Positions 9,154-18,052 of a stretch of DNA of 64,000 nucleotides are shown one piece after another (position 1 is the stretch's first letter; the number at the start of each line of letters is the position of its first letter). Location of the stretch: positions 1 to 64,000 of the forward strand of contig CAWGPP010000019.1 of NCBI GenBank assembly GCA_963824545.1, given 5' to 3'. A model generated the notes under the pieces. That model had not been told where the DNA came from. It saw only the letters and a program-made list of their open reading frames with translations, and ran no database searches. The DNA comes from Bog-532 sp963824545. Its GTDB lineage: Bacteria; Actinomycetota; Actinomycetes; Streptosporangiales; Streptosporangiaceae. Made by a program: the position numbers and the translations under genes.

Positions 9154-9513
9154 CTATCCGTGGGTGAACTCCGGCTGGTCCAGCACGCGCAGCCAGCTGC
9201 CATCCGGCTGGCGCCGAACGACCTGGGCGCGCGCTCCCGCGCCGTCCCGTGGCGGTGTCGACGTCAGGGCCAGCTCGCCGCTGACCAGCGTGGGCAGCGG
9301 GGTCTCGGGCTCGAAATGCGGGCGGCCGGCCAGCACGGCGGCCCACAGGGCCCGGATGGCCTCGCGGCCGGTCGTCTGCGATCCGGGCGGGTAGGCGAGC
9401 ACGGCATGTTCCTCATACAGGCTCGCCACCCCGTCGGCGTCGCCCGCGTTAGAACGCTCGACGAACAGCCGTGTGAGGTCCTCGGGGGTCATGGCCTTCT
9501 CGCGCGCCGTCAT
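9154..9513 (-). CDS. SnoaL-like/NTF2-fold protein
   Basis: A 119-aa small alpha+beta-barrel protein. EDLTRLFVERSNAGDADGVASLYEEHAVLAYPPG is the standard N-terminal helix-turn-helix-strand of SnoaL/DUF4440 proteins, followed by GREAIRALW and a WLRVLDQPE final strand. These proteins act as small isomerases, hydrolases or ligand-binding accessory proteins; no specific substrate can be read. The ATG at 9513 has an AAGGAGA ribosome-binding site. It is divergent from the LysR gene and may be its target. Confidence 0.75.
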   Translation of the reverse strand: MTAREKAMTPEDLTRLFVERSNAGDADGVASLYEEHAVLAYPPGSQTTGREAIRALWAAVLAGRPHFEPETPLPTLVSGELALTSTPPRDGAGARAQVVRRQPDGSWLRVLDQPEFTHG

Positions 9514-9582
9514 GGCTCTCCTTCCAGCCTGAAGTGATCCATGACCAGCCTGCCGTGCGCATAGTGAGAAGTCCAACAGATT

Positions 9583-9608
9583 GTTCTTATGACTACTAGA
9601 ATTAGAAC
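9583..9608. promoter_or_regulatory. Candidate LysR operator between divergent genes
   Basis: GTTCT at 9583 and AGAAC at 9604 form an inverted pair, with an inner TTCTTA/TAGAA dyad. This A/T-rich patch lies just before the LysR start, in the 97-bp divergent spacer. LysR regulators typically bind dyads here to repress themselves and control the divergent gene. The assignment is by position and symmetry only. Confidence 0.4.
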
Positions 9609-9610
9609 TT

Positions 9611-10498
9611 ATGGAATTGCGGCAGCTGGAGTACCTCGTCGCGGTCGCCGAGGAGGCGAACTTCACGCGCGCGGCCGAGCGGGTGCGCATCAGCCAGTCC
9701 GGGGTCAGCGCGCAGATCCGGCAGCTCGAACACGAGCTTGGCGTCGAGCTCATCGACCGGTCGGCCCGGCGTGCCTCGCTCACCAGCGCGGGTGAGGCCG
9801 TACTCACGCACGCACGTGCCGCGCTGGCGGCCGCGGGCGCGGCCCGGCGGGCCGCCGACGACGTGAACGGGCTGCTGCGCGGCCAGCTCGCGGTGGGCAT
9901 GGTGACCGGCTGCACCGTGACCCCGCTGTTCGACGCGCTGGCCGCCTTCCACCAGGCGTACGGCGGAGTGGAGATCACGCTGACGGAGGGCAGCTCCGCG
10001 TTGCTGACCGCTGGCGTACGGGCGGCCGAGATCGACCTGGCCCTGGTCGGCGTGGCGGGCGCGGCGCCGGCCGGCGTCGGATCGTTCACCGTGGTTAGTG
10101 AGCGCCTGGTCGCGGTGGTCCCGTCCGGCCATCCCCTTGGTGACCACCCGCAGCCGGGACTGCGCGCAGTGTGCGGCTATCCGCTGGTCTGCATGCCGCC
10201 GGGTACCGGCCTGCGCGCTGTCCTCGACCAAACGTGCGCGGCCCAGGGCATCCGGCCGGTGGTGGCGGTTGAGGCCAGCGCGGGCGAGGCGATCGCCCAG
10301 CTCGCGCAGCGCGGGCTGGGCGTGGGCATCCTGAGTGAGTCGATGACCGCCACCGGCCAGGACGGGGTGACGGCGCTGGTCATTGGGGACGTCGAGGTCC
10401 CCGCCGTTCTCGCGGTGATCTGGGCGCCGACCGCGTCACCGGCGCTGCGCGAGCTCATCGCGCGGTGCCGCGCCGCCTTCGGCGGCCCGCAGGCCTGA
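9611..10498 (+). CDS. LysR-family transcriptional regulator
   Basis: A 295-aa regulator. The N-terminal winged helix-turn-helix is canonical (MELRQLEYLVAVAEEANFTRAAERV, then ISQSGVSAQIRQLEHELGVELIDR, in consecutive pieces). The effector-binding PBP2-type domain spans about 90-290 (GQLAVGMVTG, LVAVVPSGHPL, GEAIAQLAQRGLGVGIL). Divergent arrangement with the SnoaL-like gene suggests local control. The effector is unknown. Confidence 0.9.
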   Translation: MELRQLEYLVAVAEEANFTRAAERVRISQSGVSAQIRQLEHELGVELIDRSARRASLTSAGEAVLTHARAALAAAGAARRAADDVNGLLRGQLAVGMVTGCTVTPLFDALAAFHQAYGGVEITLTEGSSALLTAGVRAAEIDLALVGVAGAAPAGVGSFTVVSERLVAVVPSGHPLGDHPQPGLRAVCGYPLVCMPPGTGLRAVLDQTCAAQGIRPVVAVEASAGEAIAQLAQRGLGVGILSESMTATGQDGVTALVIGDVEVPAVLAVIWAPTASPALRELIARCRAAFGGPQA

Positions 10499-10667
10499 GC
10501 CGGCGGGAGAACGCGGGCCCGAGCCGCAGGCCCGAGCCGGCCGGAAGAAACGGGCTGATCCGGCGGGAAGAACACGGCCTGATCTGGCGCGAATCGCTGG
10601 CCTGCTCCGTACGCTCGCCTCACCGCACAACATCCGGCACAATGAGGCTCTCTTTTGCGCACAGATA

Positions 10668-10712
10668 TTGACATGGCTCAACGTCCATTCTAAATTTAGG
10701 AAACTTTCCTAA
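10668..10712 (+). promoter_or_regulatory. Sigma-70-type promoter with overlapping 17-bp palindrome
   Basis: TTGACA at 10668-10673 and TAAATT at 10691-10696 are separated by exactly 17 bases. A perfect palindrome, TTAGGAAACTTTCCTAA (10696-10712), starts at the end of the -10 box and would cover the transcription start. It reads toward the secreted chitin-binding gene at 10804. Similar TTAGGAAA-N-TTTCCTAA sites occur before actinobacterial glycoside hydrolase genes (from memory). The remaining bases of the 10499-10803 gap show no gene. Confidence 0.7.
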
Positions 10713-10803
10713 TAGTGAATGCGCGTGGCCGGACCGGGACGGCGAACCGCCGCAGCCGGCCCCAGCCTCCGGCCTGCGGCCCCCGTGAAAGGCGGATCCC
10801 GCT

Positions 10804-11141
10804 ATGCCCCGAGCTTCACGATGGCTTTCCTGTTCCGCGGCCCTGATCCTGGCCGGCGGTGTCAGCGGCGCTGCCTATGGCCTTACCGCGGCCCAGTCCG
10901 CCGGCGCGGCCACCAGCTGGCCCGCGCAGGGGGCGGCGGAGGCGGCGGAGGCACGCCGACCCCGACGCCCACACCCACGCCGCCCAACGGTTCGTGCGCG
11001 GCACCGTGGAACAACACGACCGCGTACGTCTCGGGAAACCAGGTCTCGTACAACGGCAGCAACTGGACCGCGAACCAGTGGAACGACAACGAGGTGCCCG
11101 GCGGCGCCTCGGGGGCCTGGAACAGCAACGGCCCCTGCTGA
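10804..11141 (+). pseudogene. Frameshifted secreted chitin-binding (CBM5/12) protein
   Basis: A signal peptide (MPRASRWLSCSAALILAGG, cleavage near AQSAGAA) is read in one frame. A Gly run, a TPTPTPTP linker and a CBM5/12 module are read in another: CAAPWNNTTAYVSGNQVSY then NWTANQWNDNEVPGG, with the aromatic residues expected for chitin binding. The frame change falls at the G5 run 10929-10933; one more G would join them into about 112 aa. No catalytic domain is left, so the intact form was either a small chitin-binding protein or a truncated enzyme. It could also be a sequencing undercall. The promoter/palindrome upstream and terminator downstream look intact. Confidence 0.7.
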
Positions 11142-11153
11142 CCGGTTCTGACC

Positions 11154-11185
11154 GGGTCCGCGGCAGCCTGGGCCGCCGCGGACCC
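11154..11185 (+). terminator. Hairpin after the chitin-binding gene
   Basis: A perfect 11-bp stem (GGGTCCGCGGC with its complement at 11175-11185) and a 10-nt loop begin 13 bases after the stop codon. There is no U-tract, as is common for actinobacterial terminators. Confidence 0.7.
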
Positions 11186-11264
11186 GCTCTGCACAGGACG
11201 TGCGGCCGGCGGCGCACTTTTCGGCACAAAAACCGTTATCCATGGCTGGTGAGAGCGTTCTCCC

Positions 11265-11856
11265 ATGCGGGATACTTTCTCCAGCACCTCGGGACTGCCC
11301 GGCGGTACCGCGCCTTACACGACGCTGGCCACCAGCCCTGCGACGCAGGAGGAGCCCTTCCTGCAGACCGGTGCCACCGGCGCCGACAGTGTGTTCGTCC
11401 CGGCCCTCCAGCACAATTCGTCCGGGCCGTCCTGGGCAGGCGGCGGCACGGCCGGCAGCGCGATCCCGATCAGCAAATTCTTCATCGCCACGCCCAGCAC
11501 GTCCATCCTGGCCATCGACGCGGCGCTGGCCCTCGGGAAGGACCTGATCCTGACCCCTGGCGTGTACGACCTCAGGGCGCCGATCCTGGTCAGCCGTCCG
11601 AACACGGTGGTGCTGAGGCTCGGCTTCCCCACCCTGGTCCCGCTACGGCGTGGGCAGCTACTGCTTCTTCGACCTGGGTGTGCCGATCGAGTCGGCGACC
11701 GCGTTCTCGGTGCCGGATACCCCGGGCGTCCAGCTGAACGACGTGTTCACCCGGTTCCTGAACGGCTCGGGCGGCATCGACCACGTGGTCAACACCACGG
11801 GCGCGGCGGTAACCGCCGCCAGCCCGGGCCCCAGCGACGTCGTCACCTATCCCTGA
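11265..11856 (+). pseudogene. Doubly truncated remnant of a secreted beta-helix protein
   Basis: The frame from 11265 reads MRDTFSSTSGLPGGTAPYTT and continues to RPNTVVLRLGFPTLVP. At about 11640 the homology jumps to another frame: YGVGSYCFFDLGVPIE, then GIDHVVNTTG, ending at 11856. From memory these are the middle and end of a large actinobacterial secreted right-handed beta-helix protein, often labelled 'adenylyl cyclase' or coagulation factor 5/8-type. Roughly 250 central residues are missing, and there is no signal peptide or clear start. A near-palindrome GAGAGCGTTCTC (LacI-type, central CG) lies just upstream. The gene is dead. Confidence 0.65.
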
Positions 11857-11877
11857 CAGGAGTGACCAAAGATCACG

Positions 11878-11906
11878 CAGGCCCCGCCGTGTCACGGCGG
11901 GGCCTG
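11878..11906. terminator. Bidirectional terminator hairpin before msrA 3' end
   Basis: CAGGCCCCGCCG and its exact complement form a 12-bp stem around a 5-nt loop, between two convergent coding regions. Confidence 0.8.
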
Positions 11907-11909
11907 CCG

Positions 11910-12431
11910 TCAGTGGGCGATCTGGTCCGCGCGGTGTGGCAGCTTCCAGCCGGGCCTGACGAAGTGGCAGGTGTAGCCGTCGGGGTAGTTCTGCAGGTAG
12001 TCCTGGTGCTCGGGCTCGGCTTCCCAGAACGGGCCGGCCGGCTCGACCTCGGTGACCACCTTGCCTGGCCACAGGCCGGACGCGTCGACGTCCGCGATCG
12101 TGTCCTCGGCGACCCGCTTCTGCTGATCGCTGGTGTAGAAGATCGCCGATCGGTAGCTCATGCCGACGTCGTTGCCCTGCCGGTTCCGCGTGGTCGGGTC
12201 GTGGATCTGGAAGAAGAACTCGAGCAGATCCCGGTAGGAGATCTTCTCCGGGTCAAAGATGATCTCGATGGCCTCGGCGTGCGTGCCGTGATTCCGGTAG
12301 GTCGCGTTCGGCACGTCGCCGCCGGTGTACCCGACTCTCGTGGAGATCACCCCGGGCAGTTTGCGGATGAGATCCTGCACTCCCCAGAAGCAGCCCCCGG
12401 CGAGGATGGCCTTCTCGGTTTCACTGGTCAC
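11910..12431 (-). CDS. msrA: Peptide-methionine (S)-S-oxide reductase
   Basis: A 173-aa cytoplasmic repair enzyme that reduces methionine-S-sulfoxide in proteins after oxidative damage. The catalytic GCFWG motif is at residues 13-17. The conserved GYTGG, YRNHGTHAEAIEIIFDP and FFFQIHDPTTRNRQGNDVG blocks follow, and the C-terminal GYTCHF carries a likely recycling cysteine. GTG start with GGAGGTG upstream. Appears monocistronic. Confidence 0.95.
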   Translation of the reverse strand: MTSETEKAILAGGCFWGVQDLIRKLPGVISTRVGYTGGDVPNATYRNHGTHAEAIEIIFDPEKISYRDLLEFFFQIHDPTTRNRQGNDVGMSYRSAIFYTSDQQKRVAEDTIADVDASGLWPGKVVTEVEPAGPFWEAEPEHQDYLQNYPDGYTCHFVRPGWKLPHRADQIAH

Positions 12432-12503
12432 TGCGCTGCACCTCCGGTACCGCCCGCACGCGGGACGCCTCCTTCGTGCATAGCATCCCGCGCCGCCCGG
12501 CCG

Positions 12504-13502
12504 CTACCTGGCGCCGGTGCCCTGTTCGCGGTCGAGCGGGTTCAGGTCCGCGGCCTCGCCGAAGATGACCAGCACGTCGCCGACCCTCAGCCGCAGGTCG
12601 CGGGCCGGGCTGGCGACCAGCTGGCCATCGGGATGGCGGACCAGCAACGGCACGGCCGGCCCGCGCAGGTCCCGGATGGCCCGGCCCGCCAGCGGGGACC
12701 CCTCGGTGATCGCAAGCTCCTCCAGCCGCAGATCAGGCTGTCCCGCGCGGGCGACGTCGAAGAACTCGACCACGTGCGGCCGGATGGCCAGGTTCGCCAT
12801 CCTGCGGCCGCTGGTGGCGTACGGCGACACCACGTGTGTGGCACCCGCCCGGTAGAGCCGGTCGGCCGACTGCTCCCGGGCGGCGCGGGCCACGATGAGC
12901 AGATCCGGGCTGAGCGAGCGGGCCACGATCGTGATGAAGACGTTCTCGGCATCGGAGTCGACCGCGCAGATCAGCCCCTGGGCCCGCCCGATCCCGGCCT
13001 GCCGGAGCACCGCCTCGTCCGAGGCGTCGCCGGTCAGGTAACACCGCTCGTCGTGTTCCAGATCCGGCTGCAGCTCAGCCCGGCTGTCCACGACGACGAA
13101 CGGCACATTCTCGGCGTCCAGCTCACGGGCGATGGCCCGGCCGACCCGCCCGTAGGCGCACACGATGAAGTGGTTGTGCAGTTCGTCAAGACGGCGGCGC
13201 ATGCGACGGCTCCGCGAGAACAGGCTGACCCGGCCCTCCACGATCGCGGCGGCCGCCAGGGCCAGGATGACGAAGAACAGGCCGACACCGAGGAAAGCCA
13301 GGCCACCGGTGAACAACAGCACACCGGTGGACAGGTGGCTGTCGCCCGGGAAGCCGACCGTGGTCAGCGTTAGCAGCGTCATGGCCACCGCGACCGGGAA
13401 CGGATAGCCGAAGCCCAGGTAGCCCGCGATCCCCGCCGCGGCCAGCACGATGAGCGCGACCGCGACGAGAGCGCCGCGGGACAGCCGGAACCGCGGTCTC
13501 AT
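12504..13502 (-). CDS. Potassium channel with TrkA/RCK domain
   Basis: A 332-aa membrane protein. Residues 11-30 and about 62-88 are transmembrane helices around a pore loop with the selectivity filter TTVGF at 47-51. An RCK N domain follows, with the dinucleotide motif GRVG at 118-121 and a DSDAENVF segment. A TrkA-C domain occupies roughly the last 75 residues (EGSPLAGRAIRDL to VLVIFG). It should form a tetrameric MthK-like K+ channel gated by ligand binding to the RCK ring. The ATG at 13502 has GGAGGAGG upstream. Confidence 0.88.
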   Translation of the reverse strand: MRPRFRLSRGALVAVALIVLAAAGIAGYLGFGYPFPVAVAMTLLTLTTVGFPGDSHLSTGVLLFTGGLAFLGVGLFFVILALAAAAIVEGRVSLFSRSRRMRRRLDELHNHFIVCAYGRVGRAIARELDAENVPFVVVDSRAELQPDLEHDERCYLTGDASDEAVLRQAGIGRAQGLICAVDSDAENVFITIVARSLSPDLLIVARAAREQSADRLYRAGATHVVSPYATSGRRMANLAIRPHVVEFFDVARAGQPDLRLEELAITEGSPLAGRAIRDLRGPAVPLLVRHPDGQLVASPARDLRLRVGDVLVIFGEAADLNPLDREQGTGAR

Positions 13503-13746
13503 CCATTCCGCCTCCTCCCGCGCGGCGCACGCGGGCCCTCCCCCGATAGCCCGCTAAGTCAAGCTTGAACTGCGGTAATAGTCTGGCCAGGGCCGAAAGG
13601 CCCAAATCTGCGGCAGGGAAAGCGCCGTCATCAGCGGCTCGCCGGCGGGTGCCTGGCCCCTGGTGACGCCGCACCGAGGGGCTAGACAACGACGGGCCGT
13701 CAGTTGTTCGATGGCTTACCCGACGATCAAGGGAAGAGTTTCTGAC

Positions 13747-15648
13747 ATGGCCAGTACGCCTCAGTCGCTTACCGGGATCAGCCTTGCCGAAGCCGGCGAC
13801 CTCGCCGCTCAGCTACGTGTTGATTCTGTCCGGGCCAGCACCAGCGCCGGGTCCGGCCATCCCACGTCGAGCATGTCCGCCGCCGACCTGCTCGCCGTGC
13901 TCACCGGCCGCCATCTGCGGTACGACTGGGATGACCCGGGCAATGACGCCAACGACCATCTCATCTTTTCCAAGGGCCACGCCTCGCCGCTGCTGTACGC
14001 GGTCTACAAGGCGGTTGGCGTGGTGTCCGACGAGGAGCTGATGACCGGGTACCGGCGGTTCGGGTCACGGCTGGAAGGACACCCGACCCCGGTGCTGCCG
14101 TGGGTGGACGTGGCCACCGGATCGCTGGGCCAGGGCCTTCCCGACGGCGTGGGAGTCGCGCTGGCCGGGAAGTATCTCGACCAGCTCCCCTACCGGGTAT
14201 GGGTGCTGTGCGGGGACAGTGAGATGGCCGAGGGCTCGATCTGGGAGGCTCTCGACAAGGCCTCCTACTACCGGCTGTCCAACCTGATCGCGATGGTCGA
14301 CGTTAACCGGCTCGGCCAGCGGGGGCCTACCGAGCTGCAGTGGGATCTGGCCGCCTACGCACGACGCGCGGAAGCGTTCGGGGCACGCGTCCTGACGATC
14401 GACGGTCATGACCTGGCCGAGATCGACCAGGCGCTGGCCACCGCCGGGGACCTGCAGGGCGATCAGCCCACGGTGGTGCTGGCCCGGACCATCAAGGGCC
14501 GCGGGTTCTCCGAGGTCGAGAACGAGAACGGCTGGCATGGCAGGCCATTCCCCCCGGACATGGCCGAGCGCGCGATCGCCGAACTGGGCGGCGAGCGGCA
14601 CCTGACCGTCCGCGGCCCGCGGCCCGGGCCGCCGGCGCATCCCCCGGTGGCGGCGCAGGCACCAGGCACCCCGCAGGCGCCGGTCCCGGCGGCCAGGTAC
14701 TCGGTCGGCGACCGGGTCGCCACGCGCAAGGCCTACGGCGACGCCCTCGCCGAACTGGGTGCCAGCCAGCCCCGGATCGTGGCGCTGGACGGCGAGGTGA
14801 GCAACTCCACGCATGCGGACGAGTTCGCGCACGCCTTCCCCGCGCGCTACTTCGAGATGTTCATCGCCGAGCAGCAGATGGTGGCCGCGGCCGTCGGGCT
14901 GAGCGTCCGGCACTACGTTCCCTTCGCCTCCACGTTCGCGGCCTTCTTCACCCGCGCCTACGACTTCATCCGGATGGCGGCCATCTCGCAGGCGGACATC
15001 CGGCTGTCCGGCTCACACGCGGGGACCGAAATCGGCGCCGACGGGCCATCCCAGATGGCCCTGGAGGATCTGGCCATGATGCGGGCCGTCCACGCGTCCA
15101 CCGTCCTGTACCCCAGTGACGGCACGAGCACGGCCGCGCTGGTCGGCGAGATGGCCGCCCGGCCGGGCGTCAGCTATCTGCGGACCACCCGCGGCGCGTA
15201 CCCCGTCCTCTACGACGCCGCCGAGACCTTCCCGATCGGCGGCTCGAAGGTCCTGCGCTCGAGCCAGCGGGACGTCGTGACGCTGATCGGCGCCGGTGTC
15301 ACCCTGCACGAATGCCTGGCCGCCGCCGACCGGCTGGCCGCCGACGACATACACGCGCGGGTGATCGACCTGTATTCGGTCAAGCCCATCGACACGGAGA
15401 CGCTGGTCGCCGCGGCCGCGGTCACCGGCGGGCGGCTGGTCGTGGCCGAGGACCACCACCCAGAAGGCGGCCTCGGCTCCGCGGTGGCTGATGCCCTGCT
15501 GGAGGCGGGCCCGCAGAAGCTCTGGGTCACGCATCTGGCCGTCCGCGACATGCCCGGCTCGGGCACCAGCAGCGAACTGCTGGCCGCCGCCGGTATCGAC
15601 GCCCGGCACATCGAGGCGGCCGCCCGCGACCTGCTCAATGCCACCTGA
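13747..15648 (+). CDS. tkt: Transketolase
   Basis: A 633-aa thiamin-diphosphate enzyme of the pentose-phosphate pathway that moves two-carbon ketol units between sugars. The TPP domain contains GHPTSSMSAADLL, FSKGHASPLLYA, GSLGQGLPDGVG and the GDSEMAEGSIWEA Mg/TPP motif. The pyrimidine-binding half has FEMFIAEQQMVAAAVGL with the activating Glu. The C-terminal domain follows. Length and the GHPTSSMS form resemble the shorter, animal-like transketolases rather than the 660-700-aa E. coli type. The start at 13747 has AAGGGAAGAG upstream. It overlaps the next gene by 11 bp, so translation is probably coupled. Confidence 0.92.
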   Translation: MASTPQSLTGISLAEAGDLAAQLRVDSVRASTSAGSGHPTSSMSAADLLAVLTGRHLRYDWDDPGNDANDHLIFSKGHASPLLYAVYKAVGVVSDEELMTGYRRFGSRLEGHPTPVLPWVDVATGSLGQGLPDGVGVALAGKYLDQLPYRVWVLCGDSEMAEGSIWEALDKASYYRLSNLIAMVDVNRLGQRGPTELQWDLAAYARRAEAFGARVLTIDGHDLAEIDQALATAGDLQGDQPTVVLARTIKGRGFSEVENENGWHGRPFPPDMAERAIAELGGERHLTVRGPRPGPPAHPPVAAQAPGTPQAPVPAARYSVGDRVATRKAYGDALAELGASQPRIVALDGEVSNSTHADEFAHAFPARYFEMFIAEQQMVAAAVGLSVRHYVPFASTFAAFFTRAYDFIRMAAISQADIRLSGSHAGTEIGADGPSQMALEDLAMMRAVHASTVLYPSDGTSTAALVGEMAARPGVSYLRTTRGAYPVLYDAAETFPIGGSKVLRSSQRDVVTLIGAGVTLHECLAAADRLAADDIHARVIDLYSVKPIDTETLVAAAAVTGGRLVVAEDHHPEGGLGSAVADALLEAGPQKLWVTHLAVRDMPGSGTSSELLAAAGIDARHIEAAARDLLNAT

Positions 15649-18052
15649 CCGCCCCGTGGCCCGGGGGCACGTCACGGGCGGGCTGCAGTGGCTGCGGTCC
15701 CGGGACGCCGGCCTGTCCGCACTGCGCAGGGCGGGCCGGGCCGCGATCGTCATGCCGGCCATGCTCGCGCTGTGCGAGAAGGTCATCGGCAACGCGGCCA
15801 TGGCCACGTTCGCCGCGTTCGGTTCGCTCGCGATGCTGCTGTTCGTCGCGTTCGGTGGCACGATGCGCGAACGCCTGGCCGCGCAGGCCTCGCTGATCCT
15901 GGCGGGCGCCGTCTTCATCTGCCTCGGCACCCTGGCGTCCCGGGCGGCGTGGCTGGCGGCCATCGCGATGTTCGCCGTCGGCTTCGCCGTCCTGTTCGCC
16001 GGCGTCGTCAGTTCGGTGCTGGCCAGCGCGTCGACCTCGCTGCTGCTCGGCTTCATCCTGCCGGTGTCGCTGGCCGGGCCGGCCAGCTCCATCCCGGCCC
16101 GCCTCGGCGGCTGGCTGCTGGCCGGTGCGGCGTCCCTGATCGCCATCGTCGTCCTGTGGCCCGCTCCGGCCAGCGATCCACTGCGGATGCCCCTGGTCCG
16201 CGCCTGCGCTCTGCTCGCGCGGCGGATGCGCGCCGAAGTCGGTCACGTGCGCGGCGGTTCCGGGATCGGCCAGGCCGCCGTCGACGCCGAGGTCGCCGAG
16301 TCCGCCGCGGCGATCCGCAGCTTGCGCACGCTGTTTTTCGCCACCCCCTACCGTCCCACCGGCCTGACGACCGCCGCCCGCATTCTGGTCCGGCTGGTGG
16401 ACGAGCTCGTATGGCTGGACACGATCCTCGGGCGGATGCCCACGGGAACTCCGGCCGGGCCGGCCTTCAGCGCGGTCTGCGAGGTCAAGCTGGCGGCCGC
16501 GGCGCTGCTGGAGCGCGGCGCCGCGCTGCTGGAGGCGCCGCACGGGCCGATGGTCGAGATCGAATTGTCCCTGCGCGAACTGCGGAAGGCCCGGGACGCG
16601 ATGGAACAGGCCGCCATGTCGGCCATCTCGGCCGGCCGTGAACCGGCCGGCCGCGTGGACCCGGCCGCGCCGGGCGGCGCCGCCGGTACGCCCGCGGCCG
16701 ACTACGTCAGCTCGCTCGAGCCGTCCTTCCGCGCGCAGGAACTCAGCTTCGCGACCTCGGCCGTCGGCGCGAACATCCAGCTGGCGGTGGCCGCGCGGGA
16801 GCGGACCTGGCGGCAGCAGCTGCTGGGCCGCCAGCCCCAAGGGGCCGGCGGCGCGCTGTCGTCGGCGCAGGAAAGGGCCAGAGCGCATGCGGAACGGCAC
16901 TCCTTCTGGCTGCACAACAGCGTCCGCGGCGCGACCGCCCTCGGGCTGGCCGTCCTTGTCGCCGACCTGACCGGCGTGCAGCACTCGTTCTGGGTCGTCC
17001 TCGGCACCCTGACCGTGCTGCGGTCCAACGCGCTGAGCACCGGGCAGAACGTGCTGCGCGGGCTGGCGGGAAACGTCGCCGGAGTCATCATCGGCGGAGC
17101 GCTCATCCTCGCTATCGGCAGCAGCAACACCGTGCTGTGGTTCTTGTTCCCGCTGGCTGTCCTGCTGGCGGGCCTGGCGCCTGCCGTCATCTCCTTCGCC
17201 GCGGGCCAGGCCGCCTTCACGATCACGCTGGTGATCCTGTACAACATCATCGCGCCGGCCGGCTGGAAGGTCGGCCTCATCCGGATCGAGGACGTCGCGA
17301 TCGGCTGTGCGGTCAGCCTCGTCGTCGGCGTGCTGTTCTGGCCACGCGGCGCCGGCTCGGCGTTCGGCCAGGCCACGGCCGAGGCATACACCGAGACCGC
17401 CGGCTACCTGCGCAGCGCGGTGATGTTCGGTGTGGCCCGCTGTGACGGGCAACAGCCGGCCACCCCCGCTCCGCGCGAGGAGAGCCTCCGGGCCGCGGCC
17501 GCCGGCCGGCGGCTCGACGACGCGTTCCGCGGCTTCCTGGCCGAGCGTGGCGCCAAGCACCTGCCGCTGCCGGACGTTACCGCACTGATCACCGGGGCCG
17601 CGGTGCTGCGGCTCACCGCCGACGCCGTGGTCGACCTGTGGGAACACGGCGACGGCGGTGCTCCCGCCGGGGACCGCACGGCGGCCCGCAACGAAGTCCT
17701 CACCGCCGGCACGCAGGTGTTCAGCTGGTACGAGGCCATGGCGAACGCGCTGTCCGGGGCGGGCGAGGTGCCCCGGGAACTGCCGCCCGACGAGGCGGCG
17801 AACGGGCGCCTCATCGACGCCGTCCAGCGGGACCTCGGCGGCACCGACGGGCAGGGGACCGCCACGGCCGTCAGGATGATCTGGACCGCCGACCATCTCG
17901 ACGTCGCGCGGCGGCTGCAATCGCGGGTGGCCGGGCCGGCCCGGCAGGCCGCTAGCTACCAGCGCGGTCGTGGCCGGGCAGGCGCGGCCGCACCGCCTCA
18001 GCGAATAGGGCGGTCACGTCAGCATGCCGTTCCGGCGCGCAGGCCGGGCTGA
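15638..18052 (+). CDS. FUSC-family membrane protein
   Basis: About 804 aa, with two blocks of membrane helices (roughly residues 20-180 and 430-600) separated by long cytoplasmic helical regions. This is the duplicated architecture of fusaric-acid-resistance/aromatic-acid exporter-like proteins. LGTLTVLRSNALSTGQNVLRGLAGNVAGV is the characteristic second-half segment. The likely role is efflux of aromatic acids or other small toxic organics; the substrate is not readable. The ATG at 15638 lies inside the end of tkt. The 3' end overlaps the convergent LLM gene by about 100 bp, and its last 40 residues look non-conserved. Confidence 0.8.
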   Translation: MPPDRPVARGHVTGGLQWLRSRDAGLSALRRAGRAAIVMPAMLALCEKVIGNAAMATFAAFGSLAMLLFVAFGGTMRERLAAQASLILAGAVFICLGTLASRAAWLAAIAMFAVGFAVLFAGVVSSVLASASTSLLLGFILPVSLAGPASSIPARLGGWLLAGAASLIAIVVLWPAPASDPLRMPLVRACALLARRMRAEVGHVRGGSGIGQAAVDAEVAESAAAIRSLRTLFFATPYRPTGLTTAARILVRLVDELVWLDTILGRMPTGTPAGPAFSAVCEVKLAAAALLERGAALLEAPHGPMVEIELSLRELRKARDAMEQAAMSAISAGREPAGRVDPAAPGGAAGTPAADYVSSLEPSFRAQELSFATSAVGANIQLAVAARERTWRQQLLGRQPQGAGGALSSAQERARAHAERHSFWLHNSVRGATALGLAVLVADLTGVQHSFWVVLGTLTVLRSNALSTGQNVLRGLAGNVAGVIIGGALILAIGSSNTVLWFLFPLAVLLAGLAPAVISFAAGQAAFTITLVILYNIIAPAGWKVGLIRIEDVAIGCAVSLVVGVLFWPRGAGSAFGQATAEAYTETAGYLRSAVMFGVARCDGQQPATPAPREESLRAAAAGRRLDDAFRGFLAERGAKHLPLPDVTALITGAAVLRLTADAVVDLWEHGDGGAPAGDRTAARNEVLTAGTQVFSWYEAMANALSGAGEVPRELPPDEAANGRLIDAVQRDLGGTDGQGTATAVRMIWTADHLDVARRLQSRVAGPARQAASYQRGRGRAGAAAPPQRIGRSRQHAVPARRPG

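Noticed and set aside
15635..17920. 761-aa minus-strand open frame opposite the FUSC gene
   Set aside because: Composition (Arg, Gly, Gln-rich) and lack of motifs mark it as antisense of a real membrane protein gene.
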